DNA of 44,179 nucleotides, taken from NCBI RefSeq assembly GCF_001879105.1, contig NZ_MLCF01000081.1, forward strand, positions 1 through 44,179, given 5' to 3'. This document shows positions 8,137 to 16,210 of this stretch, one piece after another. The translations under genes were made by a program, and so were the position numbers. A model generated the notes under the pieces. It did not search any database. It was not told where the DNA came from and was given only the letters and a program-made list of their open reading frames with translations. Source of the stretch: Mangrovactinospora gilvigrisea. Its GTDB lineage: Bacteria; Actinomycetota; Actinomycetes; Streptomycetales; Streptomycetaceae. How positions within the stretch are numbered: the first letter of the stretch is position 1; each line of letters starts with the position of its first letter.

Positions 8137-10869
8137 TTAGTTGGGCGTCAGGACCAGCTTGTCCTTCGTGGCGGACTTCACCGCGTTCGCGGTGTACGCC
8201 CAGGGGAGCAGCTCCCCCTTCTGCCACTTCGCCGCCTGGTCGGTGTAGTGCGCGTTGTAGGCGTGCCCCGACGCGCCCGTCAGGTTGATGTACCGCGACT
8301 TGTCCCAGTCGCTCAGGTCCACCACCATCCGCATCGACGGCACCAGGTCCACCTCGTACCCCGCCGCCGCGTTCCACCCGGTCGCGTCCACGGTGTCCTC
8401 GCCGCCGCCCATCTCGTACGGCCCGCGGTTCAGCAGGTACCGCACGAACGACGGCCCGGACGTCCCCAGTGTCTGGTTCTTCAGGTCCAGCTTGTGCAGC
8501 CGGCCCCAGCTCCAGGTGGAGATGTCCTTGCCCAGCTTGGCGGTGAGCTCGTAGCGCGCGTCCTTCATCGCCTCGGCGAGCACCGCGTCGCGGCCCTTCG
8601 CGGTGCCGATGGTGCGGCCCTGGTAGGTCTGCGGCGTCGTCCACCAGTGGTTGTCCGCCTTCGGCAGCAGGTCGCGGACGACCTCCTCCCAGCGGTCGCC
8701 GCCGTTCGGCTCCGCCGAGTCCGCCGGGCGCTGCCCGCACTCGCGGACCTTCTTCGCCTGGCCGGACAGGTCGTCGACGACCCCGGAGGAGCCCTCGTCG
8801 GCCGGCGTCACCCACAGGCACTGGCCCTCCGGCCGCACCGCGGCCGGCAGCTTCTCGCCGAAGGTGATGCGCAGCAGCTGGCGCCAGACCGCGTTGTAGT
8901 AGGCGGCGGCCGCCGAGTCCGGGTCCTGGTCGTAGTCCCAGGTCTTCAGCAGCGTCTGGGCCTCGGAGACGTACGAGTCCTTGATCTTCACCTTGAGCAG
9001 ATAGGGCGTCAGCGTGGCGGCCAGCGGGTTGCGGTCGTCCATCTGGATCGACGCCATGTCGTCCGGGGAGATCAGGCCGCCGTTCTTCAGCTTGGACTTC
9101 AGCAGCGTGGTGATCCGCTGGCTGCGGTTGCCGTAGCCCCAGTCGGACGTCAGGTGGTACGGGTAGTCCTTGCCGACGACGGCCTGGTTGGCCGTCACGA
9201 TGTAGCCGCTGGAGGGGTTCTCCTCCCAGGGCAGCGCCTTGAACGGGATGTAGCTCTTCCACTGGTACTTGGGGTCCCAGCCGGGCGCCGGCACCGAGCC
9301 GTCGCCGTCCCCGCGCACCGGGATCCTCCCGGGCAGCTGGTAGCCGATGTTGCCCTTGGTGTCGGCGTACACCAGGTTCTGCGAGGGGACGTCGAAGTCC
9401 TTGGCGGCGTCGCGGAACTGGGCGAAGTCCTGCGCCTTGTCGAGCGCGAAGACGGAGTCCATGGTCGTGCCGGGCTGCAGGGCCGTCCACTTGAGGGCGA
9501 CGGCGTAGCCGTCCCGCCGGTCGGGCGAACCGGACGGCACGTCGGCGGTGCGGCCGACGTCCGCCGACTGGTCGTCCCGGTCGGAGATCAGCGGCCCGTT
9601 GCGGGTGGTGCGGACGGTGATGGTGCGCGGCTTGCCGCCGGCGACCTTGATGGTCTCCTCGCGCTGGGTGATCGGCACATAGCTGCCGTCGTAGAGCACC
9701 TTGTCGTCCTGGATCTTCTCCAGGTACAGGTCGCTGACGTCCACCCCGGAGTTGGTGAGCCCCCAGGTGATCGACTGGTTGTGGCCGATCACGACGCCCG
9801 GCATCCCCGAGAAGGTGTACCCGGTGACGTCGAAGGGGCAGGAGGCGCTGACCGTGGTGCAGTGCAGGCCCATCTGGTACCAGACGGACGGCAGCGCCGG
9901 GCTGAGGTGCGGGTCGTTGGCCAGCAGCGGCTTGCCGGTGGTGGTGTGGTCGCCGGAGACCACCCAGGAGTTGGAGCCGATGCCGCTGGGCTGCGAACCG
10001 AGCGCCTTGGTCGCCTGGTCGAGCTGCTTCTGGACGCCCTTGAGCGCGGAGCGCGCCCCCGCGTCGCCCTGCACCGCATTGACGGCGGCGTTGGAGGTGC
10101 CGCCGGAGGACCCGGAGAGCTTGGGGTCGAAGGCGCCGGCGGAGTCGACGCCGCCGCCGGTGACGATCGGCTGGTTCCGCTTGGCCGGGTACGACGGGTA
10201 CAGCTCGTCGATCTCGGACTGGTTGAGCCGCTCGGGCAGTTGGGCCCGGGTGATCTCGTCCTCCATGTTGTCGCGGAGGTCCCAGGCCATCGCCTTCAGC
10301 CAGGCGACGGAGTCGACCGGCGACCACTTCTGCGGCTTGTAGTTCTTGCCGGCGAGGTCGAGGAGCTTGTACTCCATGGAGATCGCGGCGCCGGAGTGGT
10401 CCTTGAGGTAGTCGTTGACGCCGGCGGTGTACGCGGTCAGATAGCGCTTGGTGGAGGGGGAGAGCGTGTGGTCCCACTCCTGCTGGGCGACGCGGTGCCA
10501 GCCCATGGTGCGCAGAAATGCGTCCGTTTTGACCTGACTTGAGCCGAACATCTCGGAAAGTCGCCCTGAGGTGATATGCCGCCTGGTGTCCATTTCATAG
10601 AAACGGTCCTGGGCCTGGACGTACCCCTGGGCGCGGAACAGATCCGCCGAGCTGCTCGCGTAGATCTGCGGAATGCCGTTCTTGTCGCGATCCACCTGAA
10701 CCGGCCCGCTCAGCCCCTTCAGCGTGATCGAGCCGGTGGTCTGCGGGCTGGAGGCCCGGACGGTCTGCACGCTCCACCACCCGCCCCACGCAAGGGCGGC
10801 GACCAGCACGACAGCCAGCAGTATGGCGATCAGGCGGGCCCGCCGGAACTTCCTCGAGGTGGCCATCAT
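8137..10869 (-). CDS. Penicillin acylase family protein (Ntn hydrolase)
   Basis: This 910-residue precursor belongs to the penicillin/cephalosporin/AHL acylase family, whose members cleave amide bonds of acylated substrates after autocatalytic processing. The N-terminus has basic residues and a hydrophobic segment (about 13-31), which indicates export or membrane anchoring. The alpha-chain part includes GIPQIYASSSADLFRAQGYV. The likely processing site is GIG|SNSWVVSG, with the beta-chain nucleophile Ser at residue 299. It follows an unusually long Gly/Ser/Ala-rich linker (about 237-297). KPLLANDPHL after it is the usual beta-chain signature. Two ATGs are adjacent (10867-10869 and 10864-10866); either can start. 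A -10-like TAAGGT lies on the minus strand near 10954-10949. The substrate (lipopeptide, acyl-homoserine lactone or beta-lactam) cannot be predicted. Confidence 0.9.
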   Translation of the reverse strand: MMATSRKFRRARLIAILLAVVLVAALAWGGWWSVQTVRASSPQTTGSITLKGLSGPVQVDRDKNGIPQIYASSSADLFRAQGYVQAQDRFYEMDTRRHITSGRLSEMFGSSQVKTDAFLRTMGWHRVAQQEWDHTLSPSTKRYLTAYTAGVNDYLKDHSGAAISMEYKLLDLAGKNYKPQKWSPVDSVAWLKAMAWDLRDNMEDEITRAQLPERLNQSEIDELYPSYPAKRNQPIVTGGGVDSAGAFDPKLSGSSGGTSNAAVNAVQGDAGARSALKGVQKQLDQATKALGSQPSGIGSNSWVVSGDHTTTGKPLLANDPHLSPALPSVWYQMGLHCTTVSASCPFDVTGYTFSGMPGVVIGHNQSITWGLTNSGVDVSDLYLEKIQDDKVLYDGSYVPITQREETIKVAGGKPRTITVRTTRNGPLISDRDDQSADVGRTADVPSGSPDRRDGYAVALKWTALQPGTTMDSVFALDKAQDFAQFRDAAKDFDVPSQNLVYADTKGNIGYQLPGRIPVRGDGDGSVPAPGWDPKYQWKSYIPFKALPWEENPSSGYIVTANQAVVGKDYPYHLTSDWGYGNRSQRITTLLKSKLKNGGLISPDDMASIQMDDRNPLAATLTPYLLKVKIKDSYVSEAQTLLKTWDYDQDPDSAAAAYYNAVWRQLLRITFGEKLPAAVRPEGQCLWVTPADEGSSGVVDDLSGQAKKVRECGQRPADSAEPNGGDRWEEVVRDLLPKADNHWWTTPQTYQGRTIGTAKGRDAVLAEAMKDARYELTAKLGKDISTWSWGRLHKLDLKNQTLGTSGPSFVRYLLNRGPYEMGGGEDTVDATGWNAAAGYEVDLVPSMRMVVDLSDWDKSRYINLTGASGHAYNAHYTDQAAKWQKGELLPWAYTANAVKSATKDKLVLTPN

Positions 10870-11013
10870 CGGTCGCTGTCGTCCCTTGTGTTGCGAGTGC
10901 GCTGTCTCCCCCGGGGACCGAGCGGTGCCCCGGCCGTGCGCAAGACACCTTAGCCGTGCGGCAGTCGGGGCCGAGCCGCTCCCGCCGCTTCGCGGATATC
11001 GGGGGGCGCCCGC

Positions 11014-11040
11014 GGGAATTGCTTGCCAAGTTAAACTGTT
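11014..11040 (+). promoter_or_regulatory. SigR-type promoter GGGAAT-N18-GTT for the antiporter gene
   Basis: GGGAAT at 11014-11019, 18 bases, then GTT at 11038-11040 is an exact match to the Streptomyces SigR consensus. It lies about 75 bp before the antiporter GTG start and points towards it. An inverted repeat TTGCCAA-N9-TTGGCAA (11023-11029, 11039-11045) fills the spacer and -10, so a second regulator could bind on top of it. Confidence 0.7.
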
Positions 11041-11114
11041 GGCAAAGTCGAGCCTCCACCCCGCCCGCCGCCCGCCCTGTCCTCCGATCGACCCCGCCTG
11101 CGAGGTGCCGCTGC

Positions 11115-12617
11115 GTGACCGTCGACCGCCTCAACCTCGTCCTGCTCGCCGCGACCGGCGTCCTGCTGGTCGCCGTCACCGCGGTGCGCATCTCGTCGCG
11201 CAGCGGACTGCCCAGCCTGCTCATCTACCTCGGAATCGGCGTCGCCCTCGGCTCGGACGGCCTCGGCATCGACTTCGACAACGCGATGCTCACCCAACTC
11301 CTCGGCTACGCGGCCCTGGTGGTGATCCTCGCCGAGGGCGGACTGGGCACCAAGTGGCGGGAGATCAGACCCTCCGCCTCCGGGGCGCTCTCGATGGCCA
11401 CCGTCGGCGTCGCGGTGAGCGTCGGGGTGACCGGCGCCGTCGCGCACTTCCTGGTCGGCCTCGACTGGCGCTCATCGCTGCTGATCGGCGCCATCGTCTC
11501 CTCCACCGACGCCGCCGCGGTCTTCTCCGTGCTGCGCCGCGTCCCGCTGCCGAAACGACTCACCGGTCTGCTGGAGGCCGAGTCGGGATTCAACGACGCC
11601 CCCGTGGTGATACTCGTCGTCGCGCTCTCCGCGGCCGGCCATGTCGAGCCCTGGTACGAGCTGCTCGGCGACATGGCGCTGGAGCTCGCCATCGGCCTCG
11701 CCGTCGGACTGGTGGTGGGACGGCTCGGGGTGGAGCTGCTTCGCCGGCTCGCGCTGCCCGCCTCCGGGCTGCACCCGCTCGCCGTGGTCTCCATCGCGGT
11801 GCTCGCCTACGCGGCCGCCGCCTACAGCCACGGCTCCGGCTTCCTCGCCGTCTACGTCGCCGCGGTGCTGCTCGGCAACGCCAAGCTGCCGCACCGGCCG
11901 GCCACCCAGGGCTTCGCCGAGGGGCTCGCCTGGGTCGCGCAGATCGGCATGTTCGTCCTCCTCGGCCTGCTGGTGACGCCGCACGAGCTGGGCGGCGCGA
12001 TACTCCCGGCGATCGTCATCGGCCTCGGCCTGGTGCTGCTCGCCCGCCCGCTGTCGGTGCTGCTGGCGCTGCTGCCCTTCAAGCGCTCCTGGCGCGACCA
12101 GGTGCTGCTCTCCTGGGCCGGGCTGCGCGGCGCGGTGCCCATCGTGCTGGCCACCATCCCGGTGGTGGCCCGGATGCCGCACGCCCAGCAGCTCTTCAAC
12201 ACCGTCTTCGTCCTGGTCATCGTCTTCACCCTGGTGCAGGGGCCGACGCTGCCCTGGCTGGCCCGCCGGCTCGGCCTCAACCGCGCCGGACCGGACCACC
12301 CCACCGAACTGGGCATCGAGTCGGCGCCGTTGGAGCGCCTCAAGGGCCACCTCCTCGCCGTGAGCGTCCCGATGACGTCCCGGATCAGCGGCGTCGAGGT
12401 CAGCGAACTGCGCCTCCCGCAGGGCGCGGCGGTCACGCTGGTGGTGCGGGACGGCGAGAGCTTCGTCCCGCAGCCCACCACCGCGCTGCGCAAGGGCGAC
12501 GAGCTGCTGGTCGTCGCCACCGAGGCCTGCCGCGAGACCGCCGAGCGCCGGCTGCGCGCGGTCGACCGCGGCGGCAAGCTGGCGAACTGGATGGGCGAAC
12601 GCGGCGACGAAAAGTGA
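11115..12617 (+). CDS. CPA1-family K+(Na+)/H+ antiporter with C-terminal TrkA-C domain
   Basis: This 500-residue inner-membrane antiporter has about 12 transmembrane helices (residues 1-395) of the NhaP2/CvrA type. Typical signals are SSTDAAAVFSVLRRVPLP, EAESGFNDAPVVI with the conserved Asn-Asp pair in the ion path, and SWAGLRGAVPIVLATIP. The C-terminal part (about 405-490) fits a TrkA-C domain that senses ligand and gates ion transport (VSELRLPQGAAVTLVVRDGE, LRKGDELLVVA). The start is the GTG at 11115; the open frame upstream is not protein-like. Potassium/proton exchange is the likelier activity for this subgroup, but ion choice is inference. Its promoter looks SigR-dependent. Confidence 0.9.
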   Translation: MTVDRLNLVLLAATGVLLVAVTAVRISSRSGLPSLLIYLGIGVALGSDGLGIDFDNAMLTQLLGYAALVVILAEGGLGTKWREIRPSASGALSMATVGVAVSVGVTGAVAHFLVGLDWRSSLLIGAIVSSTDAAAVFSVLRRVPLPKRLTGLLEAESGFNDAPVVILVVALSAAGHVEPWYELLGDMALELAIGLAVGLVVGRLGVELLRRLALPASGLHPLAVVSIAVLAYAAAAYSHGSGFLAVYVAAVLLGNAKLPHRPATQGFAEGLAWVAQIGMFVLLGLLVTPHELGGAILPAIVIGLGLVLLARPLSVLLALLPFKRSWRDQVLLSWAGLRGAVPIVLATIPVVARMPHAQQLFNTVFVLVIVFTLVQGPTLPWLARRLGLNRAGPDHPTELGIESAPLERLKGHLLAVSVPMTSRISGVEVSELRLPQGAAVTLVVRDGESFVPQPTTALRKGDELLVVATEACRETAERRLRAVDRGGKLANWMGERGDEK

Positions 12618-12672
12618 GGCGCACGACACAGCCGGGGCCCCAGGGGGCGCCGCCCGGTGGACGCGAGGGTAC

Positions 12673-12698
12673 GGAATACTGCACCATGGAGTCCCGTT
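12673..12698 (+). promoter_or_regulatory. SigR-type promoter GGAAT-N18-GTT for the FmdB/Ruc gene
   Basis: GGAAT at 12673-12677, 18 bases, then GTT at 12696-12698 (with the favoured C before GTT) matches the SigR consensus exactly. It is oriented towards the zinc-ribbon gene that starts 43 bp downstream. The GTT overlaps the left arm of the CIRCE element. Confidence 0.75.
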
Positions 12699-12723
12699 AG
12701 CACTCCTAAGGGTTGAGTGCCAG
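12697..12723 (+). promoter_or_regulatory. CIRCE element (HrcA operator)
   Basis: TTAGCACTC at 12697-12705, a 9-nt spacer and GAGTGCCAG at 12715-12723 match CIRCE (TTAGCACTC-N9-GAGTGCTAA). The left arm is perfect, the spacer exact, and the right arm 7 of 9. It covers the -10 and expected transcription start of the zinc-ribbon gene, where HrcA would block initiation. Confidence 0.82.
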
Positions 12724-12741
12724 CGCCAGGAGGATCGAACA

Positions 12742-13047
12742 GTGCCGACTTACCAGTACCAGTGCACCGACTGCGGGGAGGGCCTGGAGGCCGTCCAGAA
12801 GTTCACGGACGACCCGCTCACCGAGTGCCCCAACTGCGGCGGCAAGCTGCGCAAGGTCTTCAACTCGGTCGGCATCGTCTTCAAGGGCTCCGGCTTCTAC
12901 CGCACGGACAGCCGCTCCGGCTCCTCCGCGTCGACGCCCGCGGCGTCCAAGAAGGAGTCGTCGGCCTCCTCGTCCGAGTCCAAGTCGAGCACCTCCTCGG
13001 ACTCCAAGCCCGCGAAGTCCACGGACTCCAAGGCCGCCTCCTCCTGA
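12742..13047 (+). CDS. FmdB-family zinc ribbon protein, probable Ruc-type redox chaperone
   Basis: This 101-residue protein has an N-terminal zinc ribbon with cysteines at 8, 11, 29 and 32 (CxxC...CxxC), the conserved KLRKVFNSVGIVFKGSGFYR segment (35-54), and a Ser/Lys/Asp-rich, surely disordered tail to the end. The start is GTG at 12742, with AGGAGG 8 nt upstream. It matches M. tuberculosis Rv0991c (Ruc) in domain order, tail type and neighbourhood. Ruc is a zinc protein reported to become an active chaperone on cysteine oxidation, and it lies in the HrcA heat-shock regulon. Here a SigR-type promoter and a CIRCE element precede the gene, which fits a role in heat and thiol-oxidation stress. 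The chaperone role in this organism is inferred from the orthologue. Confidence 0.9.
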   Translation: MPTYQYQCTDCGEGLEAVQKFTDDPLTECPNCGGKLRKVFNSVGIVFKGSGFYRTDSRSGSSASTPAASKKESSASSSESKSSTSSDSKPAKSTDSKAASS

Positions 13048-13077
13048 GCGCGGGCGCGAGCGAGCACCGGCGGCCCG

Positions 13078-14463
13078 TCAGCGGCGAGCCGTCCCCGACC
13101 CGACCGTCGCTCGCGCCGACCCGCCCGAATCGTCCCGCTCGCCGAGCAGCCGCAGCGGCACCGCCGCCGCCATCGCCCGGTAGCCCGCGTCGTTCGGGTG
13201 CAGCCAGTCCCCGCTGTTGAACGCCGGATTCAGCCGCGACGGCCGCTTCGGATCCCGCACCACCGACGCGAAGTCGACCATCCCGTCGAACGTCCCCTGC
13301 CGCGTCGCCGCCCGGATCCACCGGTTCACCTCGTCGCGCTGCGCCTCCGCCCACGCCGTGCCGTGCCCGTAGCGGGTGCCGCGGGCCGGCGTCAGCGTCG
13401 CGGCCACCACCCGCAGGCCCCGGTCGCGGGCCCGGCGGGCCACCTCCGCCAGCCCCTGCTCGACGACCCCCGCGTTCGCCAGGCCGTTGCCTATGTCGTT
13501 GGTGCCGAGCAGCACCACCACCTCGCGCACGCCGCTGCGGTCCAGCACATCGCCGTCCAGCCGGTCCAGCGCGGCGACGCTGTGCCCCGCCTCCGACATG
13601 ACGCGGTTGCCCGCTATCCCCGCGTTGAGGACGGCGGTGCGCCGGGCCAGCCGCGGGTCCTCCGCCGCGATCCGGTCGTAGAGCAGGTCCGGCCAGCGGC
13701 GGTCGGCGTCCAGGGTGGAGCCGGTGCCGTCGGTGATCGAGTCGCCGAGGACCACCACCGCGCCGGCCGACGGGTCGTCCGCCGCGACATCGATGCCGTC
13801 CACGAAGTACCAGGCCGGGCGGATCACCCGGAACGCCGCGGCCGGCAGCTCCCCGGTGCGGTCGCCCGCCGCCAGGTACGTCATCGCGTGCGAGCTGCCC
13901 CAGGTGCCGTGCGAGGTCGGCTGCCCGCGGAAGGACGGCAGGTAGAGGCTGACGGCGAGGGTGGCGCGGGCGGGCACGTCGAGCGGCACCGCGTCGCTGA
14001 CCAGCCGCCCCCCGGCCGGGACGGTCACCGAGGGGTTGCCGGAGAACCGCAGCCGGCGGACGGTGCCGGGCACCGCGCCGGCGTCGGCCTGCCGGTAGGC
14101 GACGGTGGCCGCGCCGATCCGCAGCGGATCCGTCCCGAAGGAGTTGCTGAGGCGGACGCGGACGGCGCTGCCGCCGAGCGTCACCCGCATCGTCATCCGG
14201 ACGGTGCGGCCGCGCAGGTCCACCGTGCGGCCCAGCTGGTCGGCCGCCTCCCAACTGCCCACCCAGCGGCGGCCGGACGCGGGCTGCGCGGTGGCCGCGG
14301 CGTTGCCGGCGCCGGTGACGGCCCCGTCCCCGCTGCCGCCGCCCGAGAGCGTCAGCGGCACCAGGACGGCCGCGGCCAGCAGCAGGCAGGCGCCGGCGGC
14401 GAGCAGGGCGCGCGCGGCCCGGGGAAGGGCGCGCAGACCGCGCAGGACGCGGTGGACGTCCAA
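13078..14463 (-). CDS. Secreted or membrane-anchored SGNH/GDSL hydrolase
   Basis: This 461-residue protein has a basic N-terminus and a hydrophobic segment (about 20-40), then an N-terminal beta-rich part and a C-terminal SGNH hydrolase domain. Block I is VVLGDSITDG (nucleophile Ser), block II has NAGIAGNR (Gly/Asn), block III is LLGTNDIG, and block V is DWLHPND with the catalytic Asp and His. All four catalytic positions are present, so an esterase or lipase-like activity on an unknown extracellular substrate is likely. The start is probably TTG at 14461-14463, preceded by AAAGG. The gene is convergent with the zinc-ribbon gene and divergent from mtnP. Confidence 0.9.
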   Translation of the reverse strand: MDVHRVLRGLRALPRAARALLAAGACLLLAAAVLVPLTLSGGGSGDGAVTGAGNAAATAQPASGRRWVGSWEAADQLGRTVDLRGRTVRMTMRVTLGGSAVRVRLSNSFGTDPLRIGAATVAYRQADAGAVPGTVRRLRFSGNPSVTVPAGGRLVSDAVPLDVPARATLAVSLYLPSFRGQPTSHGTWGSSHAMTYLAAGDRTGELPAAAFRVIRPAWYFVDGIDVAADDPSAGAVVVLGDSITDGTGSTLDADRRWPDLLYDRIAAEDPRLARRTAVLNAGIAGNRVMSEAGHSVAALDRLDGDVLDRSGVREVVVLLGTNDIGNGLANAGVVEQGLAEVARRARDRGLRVVAATLTPARGTRYGHGTAWAEAQRDEVNRWIRAATRQGTFDGMVDFASVVRDPKRPSRLNPAFNSGDWLHPNDAGYRAMAAAVPLRLLGERDDSGGSARATVGSGTARR

Positions 14464-14559
14464 GATGACGGCCTTTCGGGACGGGCGGCGCGTACGGCGT
14501 ACGGACGGGCGCGGCAGGGGACTGCCTCATTCTGACCGATCAAGGGCCGTGCGGCCTTC

Positions 14560-14565
14560 TAGGGT
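14560..14565 (+). promoter_or_regulatory. -10 element of a probable leaderless mtnP promoter
   Basis: TAGGGT ends 6 nt before the mtnP ATG with no ribosome site in between. This suggests transcription starting at the ATG. Confidence 0.45.
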
Positions 14566-14571
14566 GCCTGT

Positions 14572-15435
14572 ATGGCAGAGGATCGTGACGCAGTTGCAGA
14601 GATCGGTGTGATCGGCGGGTCCGGGTTCTACTCGTTCCTCGACGACGTGGCGGAGCTGGAGGTGGCGACGCCCTACGGACCGCCCAGCGACAAGCTGGTG
14701 GTGGGCACGGTCGGCGAGGGCGCCAAGGCGCGGCGGGTGGCGTTCCTGCCCCGCCACGGCCGCGGCCACCACCTGCCGCCGCACGGCATCAACTACCGCG
14801 CCAACCTGTGGGCGCTGCGGTCCCTGGGTGTGCGGCGGGTGCTGGGCCCCTGCGCGGTGGGCGGGCTGCGCGCGGACCACGGGCCGGGCACCCTGGTCGT
14901 CCCCGACCAGCTGGTGGACCGGACGTCGGGCCGGGCGCAGACGTTCTTCGACGGGGTGGCCCGCGGCGACGGCCGCGTCCCGCAGGTGGTGCACACGGCC
15001 TTCGCGGACCCGTACTGCCCGGAGGGCCGGCGGGCGGCGCTCGGCGCGGCGCAGGACTGGCCGGCGGGCCGGACGGTGGACGGCGGCACGCTGGTGGTGA
15101 TCGAGGGCCCGCGCTTCTCCACCCGCGCGGAGTCCCGCTGGTACGCGGCGCAGGGCTGGTCGGTGGTGGGCATGACCGGCCACCCGGAGGCCGTGCTGGC
15201 GCGGGAGTTGGGGCTCTGCTACACGTCGGTCAACCTGGTGACGGACCTGGACGCGGGGGTCGAGGCCGGGGAGGGCGTGACGCACGAGGAGGTGATGCGG
15301 GTCTTCGCGTCGAACGTGGCGGCGCTGCGGGAGCTGCTCTTCGCGGTGATCGCGAATCTGCCCGAGTCCCGCGGCTGCGCGTGCGGCGCGGCCCTCGACG
15401 GACTCACCACCGGGCTCCCGGAGTTGGACGGGTAG
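14572..15435 (+). CDS. mtnP: S-methyl-5'-thioadenosine phosphorylase (MTAP/PNP family)
   Basis: This 287-residue cytoplasmic enzyme phosphorolyses methylthioadenosine, a by-product of polyamine and related syntheses, to adenine and methylthioribose-1-phosphate. Motifs of the trimeric PNP/MTAP family appear in order: IGVIGGSGFYSF (phosphate loop), FLPRHGRGHHLPPHGINYRAN, VIEGPRFSTRAESR and VVGMTGHPEAVLARELGL. A relaxed purine nucleoside phosphorylase specificity is possible, and eye inspection does not settle the base preference. The short C-terminal extension after ELLFAVIANLP contains CACG. Transcription is probably leaderless. Confidence 0.88.
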   Translation: MAEDRDAVAEIGVIGGSGFYSFLDDVAELEVATPYGPPSDKLVVGTVGEGAKARRVAFLPRHGRGHHLPPHGINYRANLWALRSLGVRRVLGPCAVGGLRADHGPGTLVVPDQLVDRTSGRAQTFFDGVARGDGRVPQVVHTAFADPYCPEGRRAALGAAQDWPAGRTVDGGTLVVIEGPRFSTRAESRWYAAQGWSVVGMTGHPEAVLARELGLCYTSVNLVTDLDAGVEAGEGVTHEEVMRVFASNVAALRELLFAVIANLPESRGCACGAALDGLTTGLPELDG

Positions 15436-15550
15436 CCGCCGCGGCGCCGCCCCGCGCGGCCCGGCCCGAACAGTAACCGCGTGCGAGCGGTCACCTGTTG
15501 GGGCGACCTGGCCCGGAGCCTGCCCGACACCGCCCCTCGGCACCTTTAGC

Positions 15551-15576
15551 GTGACGTTCCGTCAATCCAACGTCAC
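15551..15576 (+). promoter_or_regulatory. Inverted repeat in the mscL promoter/leader
   Basis: GTGACGTT at 15551-15558 and AACGTCAC at 15569-15576 are perfectly inverted with a 10-nt spacer. The repeat lies directly after a -10-like TAGCGT (15547-15552), 31 bp before the mscL start. It could be an operator at the transcription start or a leader hairpin. Confidence 0.5.
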
Positions 15577-15606
15577 CACACGAGAGACACGAGGGGCACC
15601 CCAACC

Positions 15607-16020
15607 GTGAAGGGCTTCAAAGCGTTCCTGATGCGCGGCAACGTGGTCGATCTGGCCGTCGCCGTCGTCATCGGCGCCGCGTTCACCAAGATCGTCAACG
15701 CGTTCGTCACCGGCATCATCAACCCGGTGGTGGGCCTCTTCGGCACCCAGAGCCTCGACTCCATGTCGACCTGCATCAAGGCCTGCACCGCCTCCGGGGG
15801 CGGCGTCCAGCTGCACTGGGGGTCGGTCGTCGGCGCGGCCATCACCTTCGTGCTGACGGCGGCTGTCGTCTACTTCCTGATGGTGCTGCCCATGAACCAC
15901 CTCAACGACAAGCGCAACAAGCGGCTCGGCATCAACGACGTCCCGCCGCAGCCCACCGAGCTGGCGGTGCTGGAGGAGATCCGGGACGCGCTGGTCACCC
16001 AGCGCGGCGGCAGCAACTGA
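15607..16020 (+). CDS. mscL: Large-conductance mechanosensitive channel MscL
   Basis: This 137-residue channel opens under membrane tension to release solutes on hypo-osmotic shock. The N-terminal amphipathic MKGFKAFLMRGNVVDLAVA leads into TM1 (about 13-45, Gly/Ala-rich pore helix with VVIGAAFTKIVNAF). An extracellular loop with two Cys (SMSTCIKACTAS) follows, then TM2 (about 75-97) and a charged cytoplasmic helix ending AVLEEIRDAL. The two loop cysteines are close enough to form a disulfide; this is an observation only. The start is GTG at 15607. mscL in this neighbourhood agrees with mycobacteria. Confidence 0.96.
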   Translation: MKGFKAFLMRGNVVDLAVAVVIGAAFTKIVNAFVTGIINPVVGLFGTQSLDSMSTCIKACTASGGGVQLHWGSVVGAAITFVLTAAVVYFLMVLPMNHLNDKRNKRLGINDVPPQPTELAVLEEIRDALVTQRGGSN

Positions 16021-16033
16021 GGCAGCCGGCCGG

Positions 16034-16210
16034 CTAGTCGACGTGGTGGGGCGGCTTCTCGCTGAGGAAGCGGGCGAGGTCGTCCTCGCCGCGCTGCCCG
16101 GCGGACGCGGAGTCGCGCCCGCCCCAGCCCTCGTCGCTGTCGTCCCGCGAGACCGCGGTCAGCGGATCGTCGAAGTCGATCCGCTGACCGGGCTTCCCGT
16201 CAGGGGCCAT
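16034..16210 (-). CDS. Small acidic protein overlapping the hrdD-like gene (unknown function)
   Basis: This 58-residue reading frame starts MAPDGKPGQRIDFDDPLTAV and ends LSEKPPHHVD with TAG. Its ATG overlaps the TGA of the sigma factor gene (TGATG), so it is likely translated by coupling on the same transcript. The codon third positions are strongly G/C, as in real genes of this window. It is hydrophilic and acidic, with no membrane segment. I do not recognise a domain. It may be a conserved Streptomyces small protein that shares hrdD regulation. It is short enough to be missed by automatic calling. Confidence 0.65.
   Translation of the reverse strand: MAPDGKPGQRIDFDDPLTAVSRDDSDEGWGGRDSASAGQRGEDDLARFLSEKPPHHVD

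Noticed and set aside
7204..10542. A 1112-codon plus-strand open frame
   Set aside because: It is antisense to the penicillin acylase gene, whose motifs are clear. Long antisense frames are usual in GC-rich DNA.
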